In this document: positions 42,696-51,501 of the stretch, piece after piece
Position numbering within the stretch: position 1 is the stretch's first letter
How the letters are laid out: every line of letters starts with the position of its first letter
Source: Arcanobacterium pinnipediorum
Lineage (GTDB): Bacteria > Actinomycetota > Actinomycetes > Actinomycetales > Actinomycetaceae
Reading direction: 5' to 3'
Assembly: GCF_023973165.1 (NCBI RefSeq)
Contig: NZ_CP099547.1
Span: forward strand, 1,674,001-1,738,000
DNA length: 64,000 nucleotides
Notes under the pieces: model-generated
Databases searched by the model: none
What the model was told of the DNA's origin: nothing
The model's input: the letters and a program-made list of their open reading frames with translations, nothing else
Translations under genes and position numbers: made by a program

Positions 42696-43484
42696 CTACT
42701 GCTTTGCAACCTCAATATTGACGTCGTCAATAACAGGCGATGCCTGCTCCCACAGGGGTTCTCGATATGCGACATCAGTTTCGGAGTGTGAACCACAACC
42801 ATGATCCATCGAAACAACTCGGCCATCGAAAGCAGACCACTCATTGGCGCAAACCCCAAAGAGTTGGCGCGCCGAACCACCCATATGCAACAAATAACCG
42901 CATGTAGAGCACGGAGCCTTCGCGTCCCGAGTGGCCTGATTTCGCGGCCCAGCATCGGATCGATACCAACGCCGATAGGTTTGCGAACGTCCCTGCTCAG
43001 ACATGATTCGAGCACGGCCTAAACCCAGCTCCCACAGGGCAATCGCATCTTCATCCACTCCCACGGACTCAAAACCCTGATCCAAGCCCGGATCAACGTT
43101 GGCTACCAAAAGTGGATCATGCGGATTATACGGCATGCGATCTGAAGGATGAATATCCGATGGGTGAAGTCGATCAGACCACGGTACCCAATCTGGAGCC
43201 AACAACGCATCTTCACCAGGCAAAATCGATAGCTCAGCGACTAACGCTTTCTTCGCGCGCGGAACGCGAACAAGGGAGACCACCCAATACCATCCGCGAT
43301 ATCCCGGTAGCAGGCAATCAAAGGCATGAGTGACAAGACGTTCATCTTCTTGAAGCATGCCAACATGATCACCGATATGTTCTAGGGTGGTGATATCCAA
43401 CAGTGCTTGGCGAGCAAAATCGATTGCACCCCCAAGAACTTTATCTTTAACAGCTTTCTTGCTTGGCTTTATACGCTTAGACAT
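42696..43484 (-). CDS. DUF3027 protein
   Basis: The 262-residue actinobacterial protein of unknown role has a central GWYWVVSLVRVPRAKKALVAELSILPGEDALLAPDW-type segment and a zinc-ribbon-like CSTCGY...FGVCANEWSA...DHGCGSHSE region near the C-terminus. The start at 43484 overlaps the cold-shock gene's end by eight bases; longer frames reach back into that gene. The pairing with Csp is conserved in actinobacteria, which suggests an RNA- or stress-related task. Confidence 0.85.
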   Translation of the reverse strand: MSKRIKPSKKAVKDKVLGGAIDFARQALLDITTLEHIGDHVGMLQEDERLVTHAFDCLLPGYRGWYWVVSLVRVPRAKKALVAELSILPGEDALLAPDWVPWSDRLHPSDIHPSDRMPYNPHDPLLVANVDPGLDQGFESVGVDEDAIALWELGLGRARIMSEQGRSQTYRRWYRSDAGPRNQATRDAKAPCSTCGYLLHMGGSARQLFGVCANEWSAFDGRVVSMDHGCGSHSETDVAYREPLWEQASPVIDDVNIEVAKQ

Positions 43485-43851
43485 CGAAATCATCTGCCAG
43501 AGCACGCAACGCTTGAGCGATTCGTGGGCCCCCTTCTGGATAGCGACCTCGACGCAACTGGGTTGAGGACACATCAAGAATCTTGATGAGATCTTCAATT
43601 AGTGGCACAAGCTCTTCCGGGGAACGTCGGTTAGCTTCGAGCAACGAAGCTTCCTTCTTCATTACCGAAACCGATAACGCTGCCGGTCCGCGGCGGGTTT
43701 CTCCCACACCATATTCAACCCTGGTTCCTGGACGAAGCTTAACCCCAATCGGTACCGCGCTTTGCGGTAAGTAGACTTGGGCGCCGTCGTCGCCAGTGAT
43801 AAAACCAAAGCCCTTCTCTGCATCGAAGAACTTTACTTTTCCAGTAGGCAC
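43477..43851 (-). CDS. Cold-shock-domain protein with C-terminal extension
   Basis: The 124-residue protein has an N-terminal cold-shock domain: GKVKFFDAEKGFGFITGDDG holds RNP1 (KGFGFI), while the RNP2 position reads VYLPQSAV instead of VFVHFSA, a weakened motif. About 60 further residues, absent from CspA, include LIEDLIKILDVSSTQLRRG and are helical. It starts with GTG behind GAGAG. It is the first gene of a csp-DUF3027-manA operon. Confidence 0.87.
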   Translation of the reverse strand: MPTGKVKFFDAEKGFGFITGDDGAQVYLPQSAVPIGVKLRPGTRVEYGVGETRRGPAALSVSVMKKEASLLEANRRSPEELVPLIEDLIKILDVSSTQLRRGRYPEGGPRIAQALRALADDFDV

Positions 43852-44051
43852 GGCATTCTCTCTTTCATTTCCAATATTGGTAGATAATTTCTCGGTACGA
43901 AAACTTTACTACACATATTATGACACTTAACTGCCAAAGTATTCCATCAAGTAGCGCGGTGATGATTTTGCGGGTGGCGTATCTGCTCGCCCACACATTG
44001 TGGGAAGGGCTTGATAAATTTGGATTATTACCTAAGAGGAAGGTCAAGGCT

Positions 44052-45944
44052 ATGAAATACACACGTGTATATGCTGCTGCTTGTTTGGCGGGATTGCTGT
44101 CTCTATTTTCAACAGCCGCCTACGCAGTTGAGCCTGTCGATGTGGAGCGAAATTACGAAGACTACGCCGATGTCTCAACCAGTGTTGCAGCCTTGTCTAA
44201 TCTGATGGTTGAAGTATCCAACGGCAATCTGTGGGTGATCACAGTTGACGATTTCGATTCTATGCCTCCCAATCTCTGGGCAAAGCAGACCTTTGAGAAG
44301 TCTGGGCTAGGGTCAGGCGATGGTTTGTTAGTTATTAGTATAGGAACCTCTGAACTTTACGCATATTCACCCAGTGGCGATATTAAAGAGTTGTTGAATC
44401 AGGCAACTACGCAAGATGTGCTCGATGAATTCCATGAAGGCAATTGGGATGAAGGCCTTACCTTGTTCGCCGAACATGTGCGCTCGTTGCGTGGTGGCGC
44501 GACGTTGCCGGTTTCGCAGCCAACGTCGTCAGTACCTAACATTCTTCCAGCTTTAGGCGTTATTGGTCTAGGAGGGGCTGGAGTTGCAGGGTTTGCCTAC
44601 TGGCGCAAGCGTAAGAAACTAGTAGCTCGCCAAGCCGATTCCCAAGATCTTGCCCGACGAGCCTCTACTGAACTACTTGCGGCTGACGACGACGTTCGCG
44701 CCGGCGTGAGCGAACTGGAGTTTGCCCGCCTCGAATTTGGTACGGATGCTACCGCGCAATTCCGGGAAACACTTGAGTTGGCACAACAAGATGTTGCCAA
44801 GGCGTTTGGATTGCGGCGCCTGCTTGACGACGACGAACCAGAAACTCCCGCTCAGCAAGAGCAGATGAATACCCAGATTCTTAGTCTTGCCCAGCGGGCA
44901 CGTCAAGCTATGCGCTCCCAAGCACAAGAGTTTTCGCAGTTACGCGATCTAGCTAACCGGATTGGGGGGAAACTCACTGAATTGAGTGAACGGACGGGTG
45001 AGCTACGCTCACAGCTTCCGTTGCTCGACGATAAGGTAGAAAACTTAAAGTTTAACTTCCCCAAGGAATCCTTGGTGACGCTGTCGGCCTTCCCAGATCA
45101 GATTCGCTCCCTGCTCACAGCGGTTGAGTCACATTTGGATACTGCCCTTAAGGCAGAATCTGGTGGAGAGAAAAACCAGGCAGTACAGTACGCTCGGTTG
45201 GCCGAAAGTGTTCTTGACCAGGCCGTTCAGTTGGTGAAGCGGATAGATGATGCCCCCCAATTACTGGCGGCAGCACGTGACCAACTGGCTGCGGGTATTG
45301 AATCACTTTCGGCAGATATTATTGACGCTCGTCGATTAGGTGGAGCAGATGCCACGATCCAGATGCGTCAAAAGGAAGCCGAGGAAGTTCTTGCTCGGGC
45401 TACCGGAGGCAGGCAGGTTGATCTGTTGCTCATCAACGAGCAGCTTTCCCAGGCGGAACGCAATCTCGATTTGGCGTTAGCAGGTGTGCGCGCACGAGAT
45501 GAACAAAAACGGCACATCGACTCCAAGGTGAGGCGCTATTATGAACAGACTCAGGCAAAGTTGAAGAGCCTAGATGAGGATGTGACTCGGTATCGAGAGG
45601 TTGTCTCTGCTGATACCAGAACGCTACTGCAACGAGCACACTCAATTTTCCATTCAGCACAAGGACTACCGGTGGACGAACAAATAGCTGCTTATATTTC
45701 AGCTATGGATTACGCCTCTCGTGCAAATCGTGCGCTGTTTTCAGATCTCGAAGACTATCGCGACTCTGATGACGGTGGCGGCAATTTAACTGACGTTATT
45801 ATTAGTGGCGCCCTACGTGCCTTGGTCTATGGAGCATTTTCGAGCGGTTCTTCTCGCCGTGGCTATAGCGGAGGATGGGGCGGTGGCCGGAGTTCCGGTG
45901 GCGGCTTTGGATCAAATGGCGGTGGTTTTGGAAAGTCATTCTAG
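44052..45944 (+). CDS. TPM-domain membrane protein with long coiled coil
   Basis: The 630-residue protein has a signal peptide (cleaved after TAAYA near 25), an extracytoplasmic TPM domain (about 28-150; SNGNLWVITVDDFDS and SGLGSGDGLLVISIG), a membrane segment near 165-185 followed by YWRKRKK, and a cytoplasmic coiled-coil region (about 190-560). The tail is Gly/Ser-rich and ends GSNGGGFGKSF. The start is at 44052 after AAGAGGAAGG. PspA follows 109 bases downstream, so the two may sense and repair membrane damage together. Confidence 0.87.
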   Translation: MKYTRVYAAACLAGLLSLFSTAAYAVEPVDVERNYEDYADVSTSVAALSNLMVEVSNGNLWVITVDDFDSMPPNLWAKQTFEKSGLGSGDGLLVISIGTSELYAYSPSGDIKELLNQATTQDVLDEFHEGNWDEGLTLFAEHVRSLRGGATLPVSQPTSSVPNILPALGVIGLGGAGVAGFAYWRKRKKLVARQADSQDLARRASTELLAADDDVRAGVSELEFARLEFGTDATAQFRETLELAQQDVAKAFGLRRLLDDDEPETPAQQEQMNTQILSLAQRARQAMRSQAQEFSQLRDLANRIGGKLTELSERTGELRSQLPLLDDKVENLKFNFPKESLVTLSAFPDQIRSLLTAVESHLDTALKAESGGEKNQAVQYARLAESVLDQAVQLVKRIDDAPQLLAAARDQLAAGIESLSADIIDARRLGGADATIQMRQKEAEEVLARATGGRQVDLLLINEQLSQAERNLDLALAGVRARDEQKRHIDSKVRRYYEQTQAKLKSLDEDVTRYREVVSADTRTLLQRAHSIFHSAQGLPVDEQIAAYISAMDYASRANRALFSDLEDYRDSDDGGGNLTDVIISGALRALVYGAFSSGSSRRGYSGGWGGGRSSGGGFGSNGGGFGKSF

Positions 45945-46053
45945 GGCGAGCGAAGCGAGCACATACTATATTTTATCTAAAACAATCACATATTTAACAC
46001 AAATCTGGTAACAATAAGACTGGAAGAGTCAGTCACAACGAAAGGTTTTTACC

Positions 46054-46791
46054 ATGGCTGAAAAACAATCAATTCTCGGGCGGATTGCCCAGCTCACCAA
46101 GGCGAATATCAACGCACTTTTGGATCGCGCTGAAGATCCACAAAAGATGCTCGATCAAATGGTGCGTGATTACACCAACTCAATCGCTGAAGCTGAGGAT
46201 GCGGTTGCTGTTACTGTTGGAAACCTTCGGCTTGCTGAGGCTGACTACGATGAAGATGTTCGCGCCGCTAGTGAGTGGGGTACTAAGGCGCAAGCTGCAG
46301 TTGCAAAGGCACGCGAACTGCGCGCTTCGGGAAATGAAGACGGCGCGCAGAAGATGGAAAACCTCGCTAAGATCGCCCTTGAACGCCAAATTAGCGCCGA
46401 AACTGAAGCTCGCGACGCCGAACCGATGATTAATTCCCAGCGTGAGGTTGTTACCAAGCTCAAGGATGGCTTGAACGTGATGCGTTCTAAGCTCGAAGAT
46501 TTGCGCTCAAAGCGCGATCAGCTCGTGGCTCGTGCAAAGTCTGCCGATGCACAGAACAAAGTCCAAGATGCCATTAGTTCAATTAATGTTCTCGATCCGT
46601 CAACAGAAATTGGCCGGTTTGAAGAATCAGTGCGCCGCCAAGAAGCTCTTGCACTTGGTAAAGCAGAAGTCGCCTCTTCTTCACTTGAAGAACAGTTTGC
46701 GCAGCTAACATCCTCAACGTCACAAACCGAAGTTGAAGCTCGCCTCGCTGCGTTGAACGCCTCACTCGACGTCGATCAGATCGAAGGCTGA
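46054..46791 (+). CDS. pspA: PspA/IM30-family membrane-stress protein
   Basis: The 245-residue coiled-coil protein starts ILGRIAQLTKANINALLDRAEDPQKMLDQMVRDY, the hallmark of PspA/Vipp1, and is helical almost throughout. Members bind damaged membranes as ESCRT-III-like polymers. The start follows GAAAGG. No PspF is seen, as expected in actinobacteria. It is probably linked to the TPM protein upstream and ends at a clear hairpin. Confidence 0.94.
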   Translation: MAEKQSILGRIAQLTKANINALLDRAEDPQKMLDQMVRDYTNSIAEAEDAVAVTVGNLRLAEADYDEDVRAASEWGTKAQAAVAKARELRASGNEDGAQKMENLAKIALERQISAETEARDAEPMINSQREVVTKLKDGLNVMRSKLEDLRSKRDQLVARAKSADAQNKVQDAISSINVLDPSTEIGRFEESVRRQEALALGKAEVASSSLEEQFAQLTSSTSQTEVEARLAALNASLDVDQIEG

Positions 46792-46872
46792 ATATCGTAG
46801 CTGAGCCCAACCGGCCGGAAAAACAACTGAGCCTTTTATAGAGCTCTTCAAGAGCTGCGCTATGAGCAGGCT

Positions 46873-46917
46873 GAATGGGTAGTGATGAACAATGTAAAGG
46901 TTTATCACTACCCATTC
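46873..46917 (+). terminator. Terminator after pspA
   Basis: GAATGGGTAGTGAT and ATCACTACCCATTC (14 bp perfect) with a 17-base loop. The downstream T content is modest. Confidence 0.65.
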
Positions 46918-46969
46918 GGTTATCTTGGCAGGCTACATCACCATCGAAATACGCTAACGAGAAAATTCG

Positions 46970-46998
46970 CTGAATTTCCTTAGCTACCACGCTAGGAT
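46970..46998 (+). promoter_or_regulatory. Leaderless-type promoter of the NYN gene
   Basis: CTGAAT, 17 bases, TAGGAT, then 7 bases and ATG; no ribosome site. Confidence 0.4.
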
Positions 46999-47005
46999 AA
47001 CGAGT

Positions 47006-47593
47006 ATGTATATTCTTATTGATGGTGAAAATATCGATGCCACATTGGGCGTAAATATCTTGAAACGACCACCGCGCGGCGAAGAACGCCCCCGGTGGGA
47101 TCGCGTATTGGAATTCCACCCGTTCCAGGCGCAGTCCGAATCCGAGGATCCTGAAACGCAATCGGATACAGCCTCCGCGCGCGGCCTATTCTTCCTTAAC
47201 GTTTCCCAACGAACTGCCGCACCTTTTATCCAAGCGCTACTGGCAATCGGATGGCAACCCATTCAGTTGACCTCTACAGATCCCGAACGCAAGATCGTCG
47301 ATGAAGGCATCCAGCGCACCTTGGATGCGATTTTGAAAGAAAAGCCGGGAGCCGACGTTGTCGTTGGCACACACGATGTCGATTATTTACCGCAACTTGA
47401 AGCCCTCCTAGATGCCGGGCACCGGGTTTCCATCTTGTGTTTCCGTGAATTCTTAGCGCTACCTATCGCAGAACTCGAAGATAAAGGGCTCATCATTCAC
47501 GATCTCGAACTAGATGTGCAAGCGTTTAACCTACCACTTAATCGCACTCACCCAGTTGATATCGACGAATTCGATCCATATCCCTACCTTTAA
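47006..47593 (+). CDS. NYN-domain (PIN-like) ribonuclease-type protein
   Basis: The 195-residue protein fits the NYN/LabA fold: YILIDGENIDATLG at the N-terminus with the first acidic residue, RTLDAILKEKPGADVVVGTHDVDYLPQLEALLDAGH in the middle, with the catalytic Asp set, and SILCFREFLALPIAELEDKGL at the end. Members cleave RNA with metal ions. An insert rich in Ser, Glu and Asp (SESEDPETQSDTASA) occurs near residue 45. It is read from its own leaderless-type promoter. Confidence 0.85.
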   Translation: MYILIDGENIDATLGVNILKRPPRGEERPRWDRVLEFHPFQAQSESEDPETQSDTASARGLFFLNVSQRTAAPFIQALLAIGWQPIQLTSTDPERKIVDEGIQRTLDAILKEKPGADVVVGTHDVDYLPQLEALLDAGHRVSILCFREFLALPIAELEDKGLIIHDLELDVQAFNLPLNRTHPVDIDEFDPYPYL

Positions 47594-47601
47594 TCCGAAC
47601 A

Positions 47602-47619
47602 TTCTCAGAATATTTTCAG
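47602..47619 (+). promoter_or_regulatory. Direct repeat, candidate OmpR-type autoregulatory site
   Basis: TTCTCAG (47602) and TTTTCAG (47613) are repeated with an 11-base period just upstream of the response regulator gene, the spacing typical of OmpR-family sites. Confidence 0.4.
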
Positions 47620-47642
47620 TTTTCTAACGAACAATATTGACT

Positions 47643-48380
47643 ATGGCAGAACAAAAAGTATCAGCGAAAATTCTCGTCGTCGACGACGAACCTTCGATCC
47701 GCGAGCTTCTCTCCGTATCGCTCAAATTCGCCGGATTCACCGTCGATACGGCAGCCGATGGCCAGCAAGCAGTTCATAAATCACAAGAATTTACCCCCGA
47801 TCTGATTGTTCTCGACGTCATGTTGCCGGACTTCGATGGCTATGAGGTCTTGCGCCGGATCCGCGAGCGCAGCTCAGATGTTCCAGTCCTTTTCCTCACC
47901 GCAAAAGATGACCTAGAAGATAAACTCCACGGCCTGACGGCCGGTGCAGACGACTATGTGACGAAACCTTTTTCACTCGAAGAAGTCGTGACTCGAATCC
48001 AAGTCATTTTGCGTCGCACCAATCCAACCGAACCAGATTCAGCCATCATCCGCTACCACGATCTGGAAATCAACGAAGATACCTACGAGGTGCGCCGCGC
48101 CGGGCACCTCGTAGAGCTCTCCCCCACCGAATACAAGCTGTTGCGCTATTTAATGGTCAATGCCGAACGCGTGGTATCTAAAGTACAAATCCTTGACCAC
48201 GTTTGGGATTACGACTGGATCGGGGAAGCTTCTATCGTCGAATCCTATATTTCGTATCTGCGTCGAAAAATCGATTCGGCAGAAGCGTTAGGAATCACCG
48301 ACCCCACCCAAGCAAGCGAACTTCTTCCGTTGATTCACACTAAACGCGGTATCGGCTACGTTATGCGAGCCGACAGATAA
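47643..48380 (+). CDS. OmpR-family response regulator
   Basis: The 245-residue regulator has a receiver domain (ILVVDDEPSIRELL, phosphorylated Asp in LIVLDVMLPDFDGYEVL, FLTAKD and the switch Lys in DDYVTKPF) and a winged helix (VELSPTEYKLLRYLMVNAERVVSK and YISYLRRKID). It resembles the MprA/PhoP/TcrX group. The start is ATG at 47643; a TTG at 47637 is not supported. The cognate kinase gene follows after two bases. Confidence 0.94.
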   Translation: MAEQKVSAKILVVDDEPSIRELLSVSLKFAGFTVDTAADGQQAVHKSQEFTPDLIVLDVMLPDFDGYEVLRRIRERSSDVPVLFLTAKDDLEDKLHGLTAGADDYVTKPFSLEEVVTRIQVILRRTNPTEPDSAIIRYHDLEINEDTYEVRRAGHLVELSPTEYKLLRYLMVNAERVVSKVQILDHVWDYDWIGEASIVESYISYLRRKIDSAEALGITDPTQASELLPLIHTKRGIGYVMRADR

Positions 48381-48382
48381 GC

Positions 48383-49903
48383 ATGGCCGATCATCGCCCT
48401 CGACCCCCGCTTACCGGCCGACTTTCATGGCAACTACTTGCCGTATTTCTCCTTATTATCAGTATGGCTTTGATTCTTGTCTCGGCCTTCGCCACGATCT
48501 CGTTGCGCACCTTTTTAACCTCCGAAACAGATAAAACGCTCTCGTCTTCCGGCCAGATCGTCGCCTCGCAAACTGTTGATGCTCTTATCCAAGGATCTTC
48601 AAGCACGCTACTACCATCGGAGTTCTACTTATTTATCCGTGACGATTTCGGTACGGCAGTAGAAGAGGTACATCATGCAGTTGAACAACAGTTCGGCAAA
48701 CCACTCAACGCAGCCGAATTAGCCAATGGCTACATTTCTCAACCGCGCTCTGTTCCCGGCACTCGGCTGCACACCCAATGGCGTGTTATTTCAGTTCCGT
48801 TAACCTCCACCGGGCCCAATCCACGAACAGTTGGGCACGTACTCATCGGTCTACCGTTAGAACAAGTAGAGCGCACGGTTGCGAACCTTCGCCAAGTCTT
48901 AACACTATTTGTTCTCGTCATTACCTCTATTGGTTCGCTAGTGTCTATCGTTTTGATCCGCAGGTCATTGCGTGGTTTGCGTACCGTTAATCATGTAAGT
49001 TCAGACGTGCGACGCGGTAATTTCTCCGCCCGCGTCCCACCAATGAAACCCGGTAGTGAAGTTAATGCATTAGGTGAATCGATCAACGCCATGTTGGATG
49101 AAATCCAGACGCTCTTCGATGCTCGGGCCGCTTCCGAGCAACGAATGCGTCGATTTGTTTCCGACGCATCCCACGAATTGCGTACCCCGTTGGCAACAAT
49201 TCGAGGCTATGCCGAACTTTATCGGTTGGGCGGAGTGCCCAGCGATCAGATTCCGCAAGCTTTTGGCCGAATCGAATCAGAGTCAGGCCGAATGGCTAAT
49301 CTGGTTGAAGACCTTCTGAAACTTGCGCGCCTTGATGAGCGTGGCGAAATCAATCCAAAGCCCGTTGACCTTGCCGCAGTAGCCCTCAACACGGTTTCCG
49401 ACTTCCTGGCACGTGCACCGCAACGCAGTGCTACCGTGACGAATCTCGACGGCGGTGAGGTCGAGTCAGTTGTTATTATGGGCGATAATGATTCTGTTAC
49501 TCAGCTTTTAACGAACCTGTTGGGCAATGTCAGCACGCACACTGAGAGCGATGTTGCTGTGGAAGTTGCCGTGGGGATCAACCCGGAAAATTCTGCACAG
49601 GCGATCGTTGAAGTGCGCGATCATGGCCAAGGTATTCCCGAAAAGGACCGTGACCATATCTTTGAACGATTCTACAAAATCGATTCTTCGCGCTCACGCT
49701 GTAGCGGTGAAGGCTCCGGGCTGGGCTTAGCTATTGTGGCTGCGATTGCGGCTGCTCATCACGGCCGTGTGTCGATTAAGGAAACACCAGGCGGTGGTTT
49801 GACAGTCCGGTTAAGTTTCCCGCTTCCTTATCTGCAAAACCACACCATTGACTCCGCTAGTTTAACGTCGGATCTGGGTTCGCCGTCATCTGATCGAGCA
49901 TAA
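48383..49903 (+). CDS. HAMP-containing sensor histidine kinase
   Basis: The 506-residue kinase has two membrane segments (about 17-40 and 168-190) around an extracytoplasmic sensor domain, a HAMP domain, the HisKA box RRFVSDASHELRTPLATIRG with the phosphorylated His, and the HATPase boxes GQGIPEKDRDHIFERFYKID and GSGLGLAIVAAIAAAH. It resembles PhoR/MprB/TcrY. Its 3' end overlaps the convergent plsC gene by 47 bases. Confidence 0.93.
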   Translation: MADHRPRPPLTGRLSWQLLAVFLLIISMALILVSAFATISLRTFLTSETDKTLSSSGQIVASQTVDALIQGSSSTLLPSEFYLFIRDDFGTAVEEVHHAVEQQFGKPLNAAELANGYISQPRSVPGTRLHTQWRVISVPLTSTGPNPRTVGHVLIGLPLEQVERTVANLRQVLTLFVLVITSIGSLVSIVLIRRSLRGLRTVNHVSSDVRRGNFSARVPPMKPGSEVNALGESINAMLDEIQTLFDARAASEQRMRRFVSDASHELRTPLATIRGYAELYRLGGVPSDQIPQAFGRIESESGRMANLVEDLLKLARLDERGEINPKPVDLAAVALNTVSDFLARAPQRSATVTNLDGGEVESVVIMGDNDSVTQLLTNLLGNVSTHTESDVAVEVAVGINPENSAQAIVEVRDHGQGIPEKDRDHIFERFYKIDSSRSRCSGEGSGLGLAIVAAIAAAHHGRVSIKETPGGGLTVRLSFPLPYLQNHTIDSASLTSDLGSPSSDRA

Positions 49904-50567
49904 GTTCAATGTGGTGGCGCACGCGAGCAATGAAATCTTCTGGAGTTTCTTCGGGCTTGCCATACATGGGTTCGCCAATAAAAAGATGAACTTGTGGATG
50001 GTTGAGTGTAGGCAGATACCGCCCTACCGGCATCGCCTCATGGCCACCAGACATCGCTAACGGAACAATAGGAACCCCGATTTTCAGTGCGATCGCAGCT
50101 GCTCCGGGTTTGAATACTCCCATCTTTCCATCCCGCGATCGCGTACCTTCAGGGAAGATAAGAATCGGTATGCCGGCACGCAAGAGCTTGCTGGTCATCC
50201 CAGTAGCACGACCAGGTGCGGGGGTGGTAGTTTTCCCTTTTCGTTCTATGGGATAAGTATTGAAGAATATCGAGGTCAGTTTCGCGATACCCTTTTTCCG
50301 ATAGAAGTAATCGGCTGCTGCGCCGGTTGCGAGATTGTCGGTCATATGGTCTGGCAGCAACGAAAACACCATCGGCGCATCAAGGTGGGAGGAGTGGTTA
50401 CCGACGACGATATATGCGCCAGTAAGCCCTTCAACGTTATGTTCCCCCCACACGGTTGTGCCCAGCAAGGTCTTCATCGCAGGCCGGGTTACGACTTTGC
50501 GCACGGCTTTGCGGACTTTTCGTTTGCGATCTGAACGGTAATCGTCTACCGGATTGTGTTCACTCAT
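49857..50567 (-). CDS. plsC: 1-acylglycerol-3-phosphate acyltransferase family protein
   Basis: This acyltransferase of phospholipid synthesis acts at the inner membrane face. The 236-residue protein has the catalytic NHSSHLDAP (HxxxxD) near residue 57, and FPEGTRSRDGKMGVFKPGAA for glycerol-phosphate binding, then VPIVPLAMSG. The start overlaps the SDR stop (ATGA), so it is translated with it. The gene name is by family; the exact acceptor is unknown. Confidence 0.88.
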   Translation of the reverse strand: MSEHNPVDDYRSDRKRKVRKAVRKVVTRPAMKTLLGTTVWGEHNVEGLTGAYIVVGNHSSHLDAPMVFSLLPDHMTDNLATGAAADYFYRKKGIAKLTSIFFNTYPIERKGKTTTPAPGRATGMTSKLLRAGIPILIFPEGTRSRDGKMGVFKPGAAAIALKIGVPIVPLAMSGGHEAMPVGRYLPTLNHPQVHLFIGEPMYGKPEETPEDFIARVRHHIELMLDQMTANPDPTLN

Positions 50568-51397
50568 CGGCGGCCTTTGTTCAATTTCTTGACTGCCTTG
50601 TGTACCACTCTTCGCGGTGTATGCCGGGCGAAGAAGGCAAGTGCCTTGAATCGCTTTGCTGGGATTGTTTCAGTTTTTCCGCGCTCAACATCGGCCAGTG
50701 CTTCGTTGACGACGCGTTCAGCATCGAGCCACAGCCAATGGGGGATTGACGACGTCGATACTCCGGAGCGTTCATGGAATTCGGTTCGTACCCATCCGGG
50801 CAAGAAGGAGACGACTTGAACGCCGTATTTTCCCACTTCGATAGACAATGATTCTGACCACATACGCACAAAGGCTTTGACTGCCGCATAGGCTCCCATC
50901 GGTGCGAGGGAGGCGATTGAGGCGGTGGTGATAATAATGCCGTTGCCGCGTTGTTTCATTGCGTATGCGGCAGCTCCACCGAGTTCCATTGGTACGAGTG
51001 CCATAAGTTCAGCTCCGGCTCGCAACTGGGTTGCATCATCGGTTGCCATCGGCGAATACATCCCAGACCCAGCGTTATTGACAAAAATCGAGATGGGTTC
51101 GTTCTGTGCTAAAAGTGCGGTTTTGACGAGCTCTACGCCGTGGCGTTGGCTTAAATCTGCTTGAATAGTTCGCACATCTACGCCAGTTTCGCCCGATATT
51201 TTTTCAGCGACTGCGCGCAGGCGCGATTCGTTGCGCGCCACCAGCACTAGGTCGCAGCCTTTTTTAGCTAGGGCATACGCAAATGCTGCCCCCATTCCCG
51301 ATGTGCCACCGGTAATAAGTGCACGGCCGGAAAGAACTGTTTTCGCACCTTGTTTGTTCACAATATCTACGTTAGAACACTTTGGGCTGTAGAGCAC
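50564..51397 (-). CDS. Short-chain dehydrogenase/reductase
   Basis: The 277-residue oxidoreductase has the cofactor motif ALITGGTSGMGAAFA, NNAGSGMY, and the catalytic Ser...Tyr-x-x-x-Lys as ASIASLAPMGAYAAVKAFVR. The core Tyr is in GAYAAVK. The C-terminus is basic and may bind the membrane. The coupled plsC suggests a lipid-related role, e.g. on fatty acyl or acyl-dihydroxyacetone phosphate. The start is uncertain: GTG at 51397 or GTG at 51361. Confidence 0.87.
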   Translation of the reverse strand: MLYSPKCSNVDIVNKQGAKTVLSGRALITGGTSGMGAAFAYALAKKGCDLVLVARNESRLRAVAEKISGETGVDVRTIQADLSQRHGVELVKTALLAQNEPISIFVNNAGSGMYSPMATDDATQLRAGAELMALVPMELGGAAAYAMKQRGNGIIITTASIASLAPMGAYAAVKAFVRMWSESLSIEVGKYGVQVVSFLPGWVRTEFHERSGVSTSSIPHWLWLDAERVVNEALADVERGKTETIPAKRFKALAFFARHTPRRVVHKAVKKLNKGRR

Positions 51398-51501
51398 TTT
51401 GATTTACACCTTCGTGGTAATTGTCTAGTTGTTGTCAGCTACGAGTTTGGGTAGTTTGCTAGGTGGGTATAGAATCGTGGAACGTTGACTATGGAGGATC
51501 T

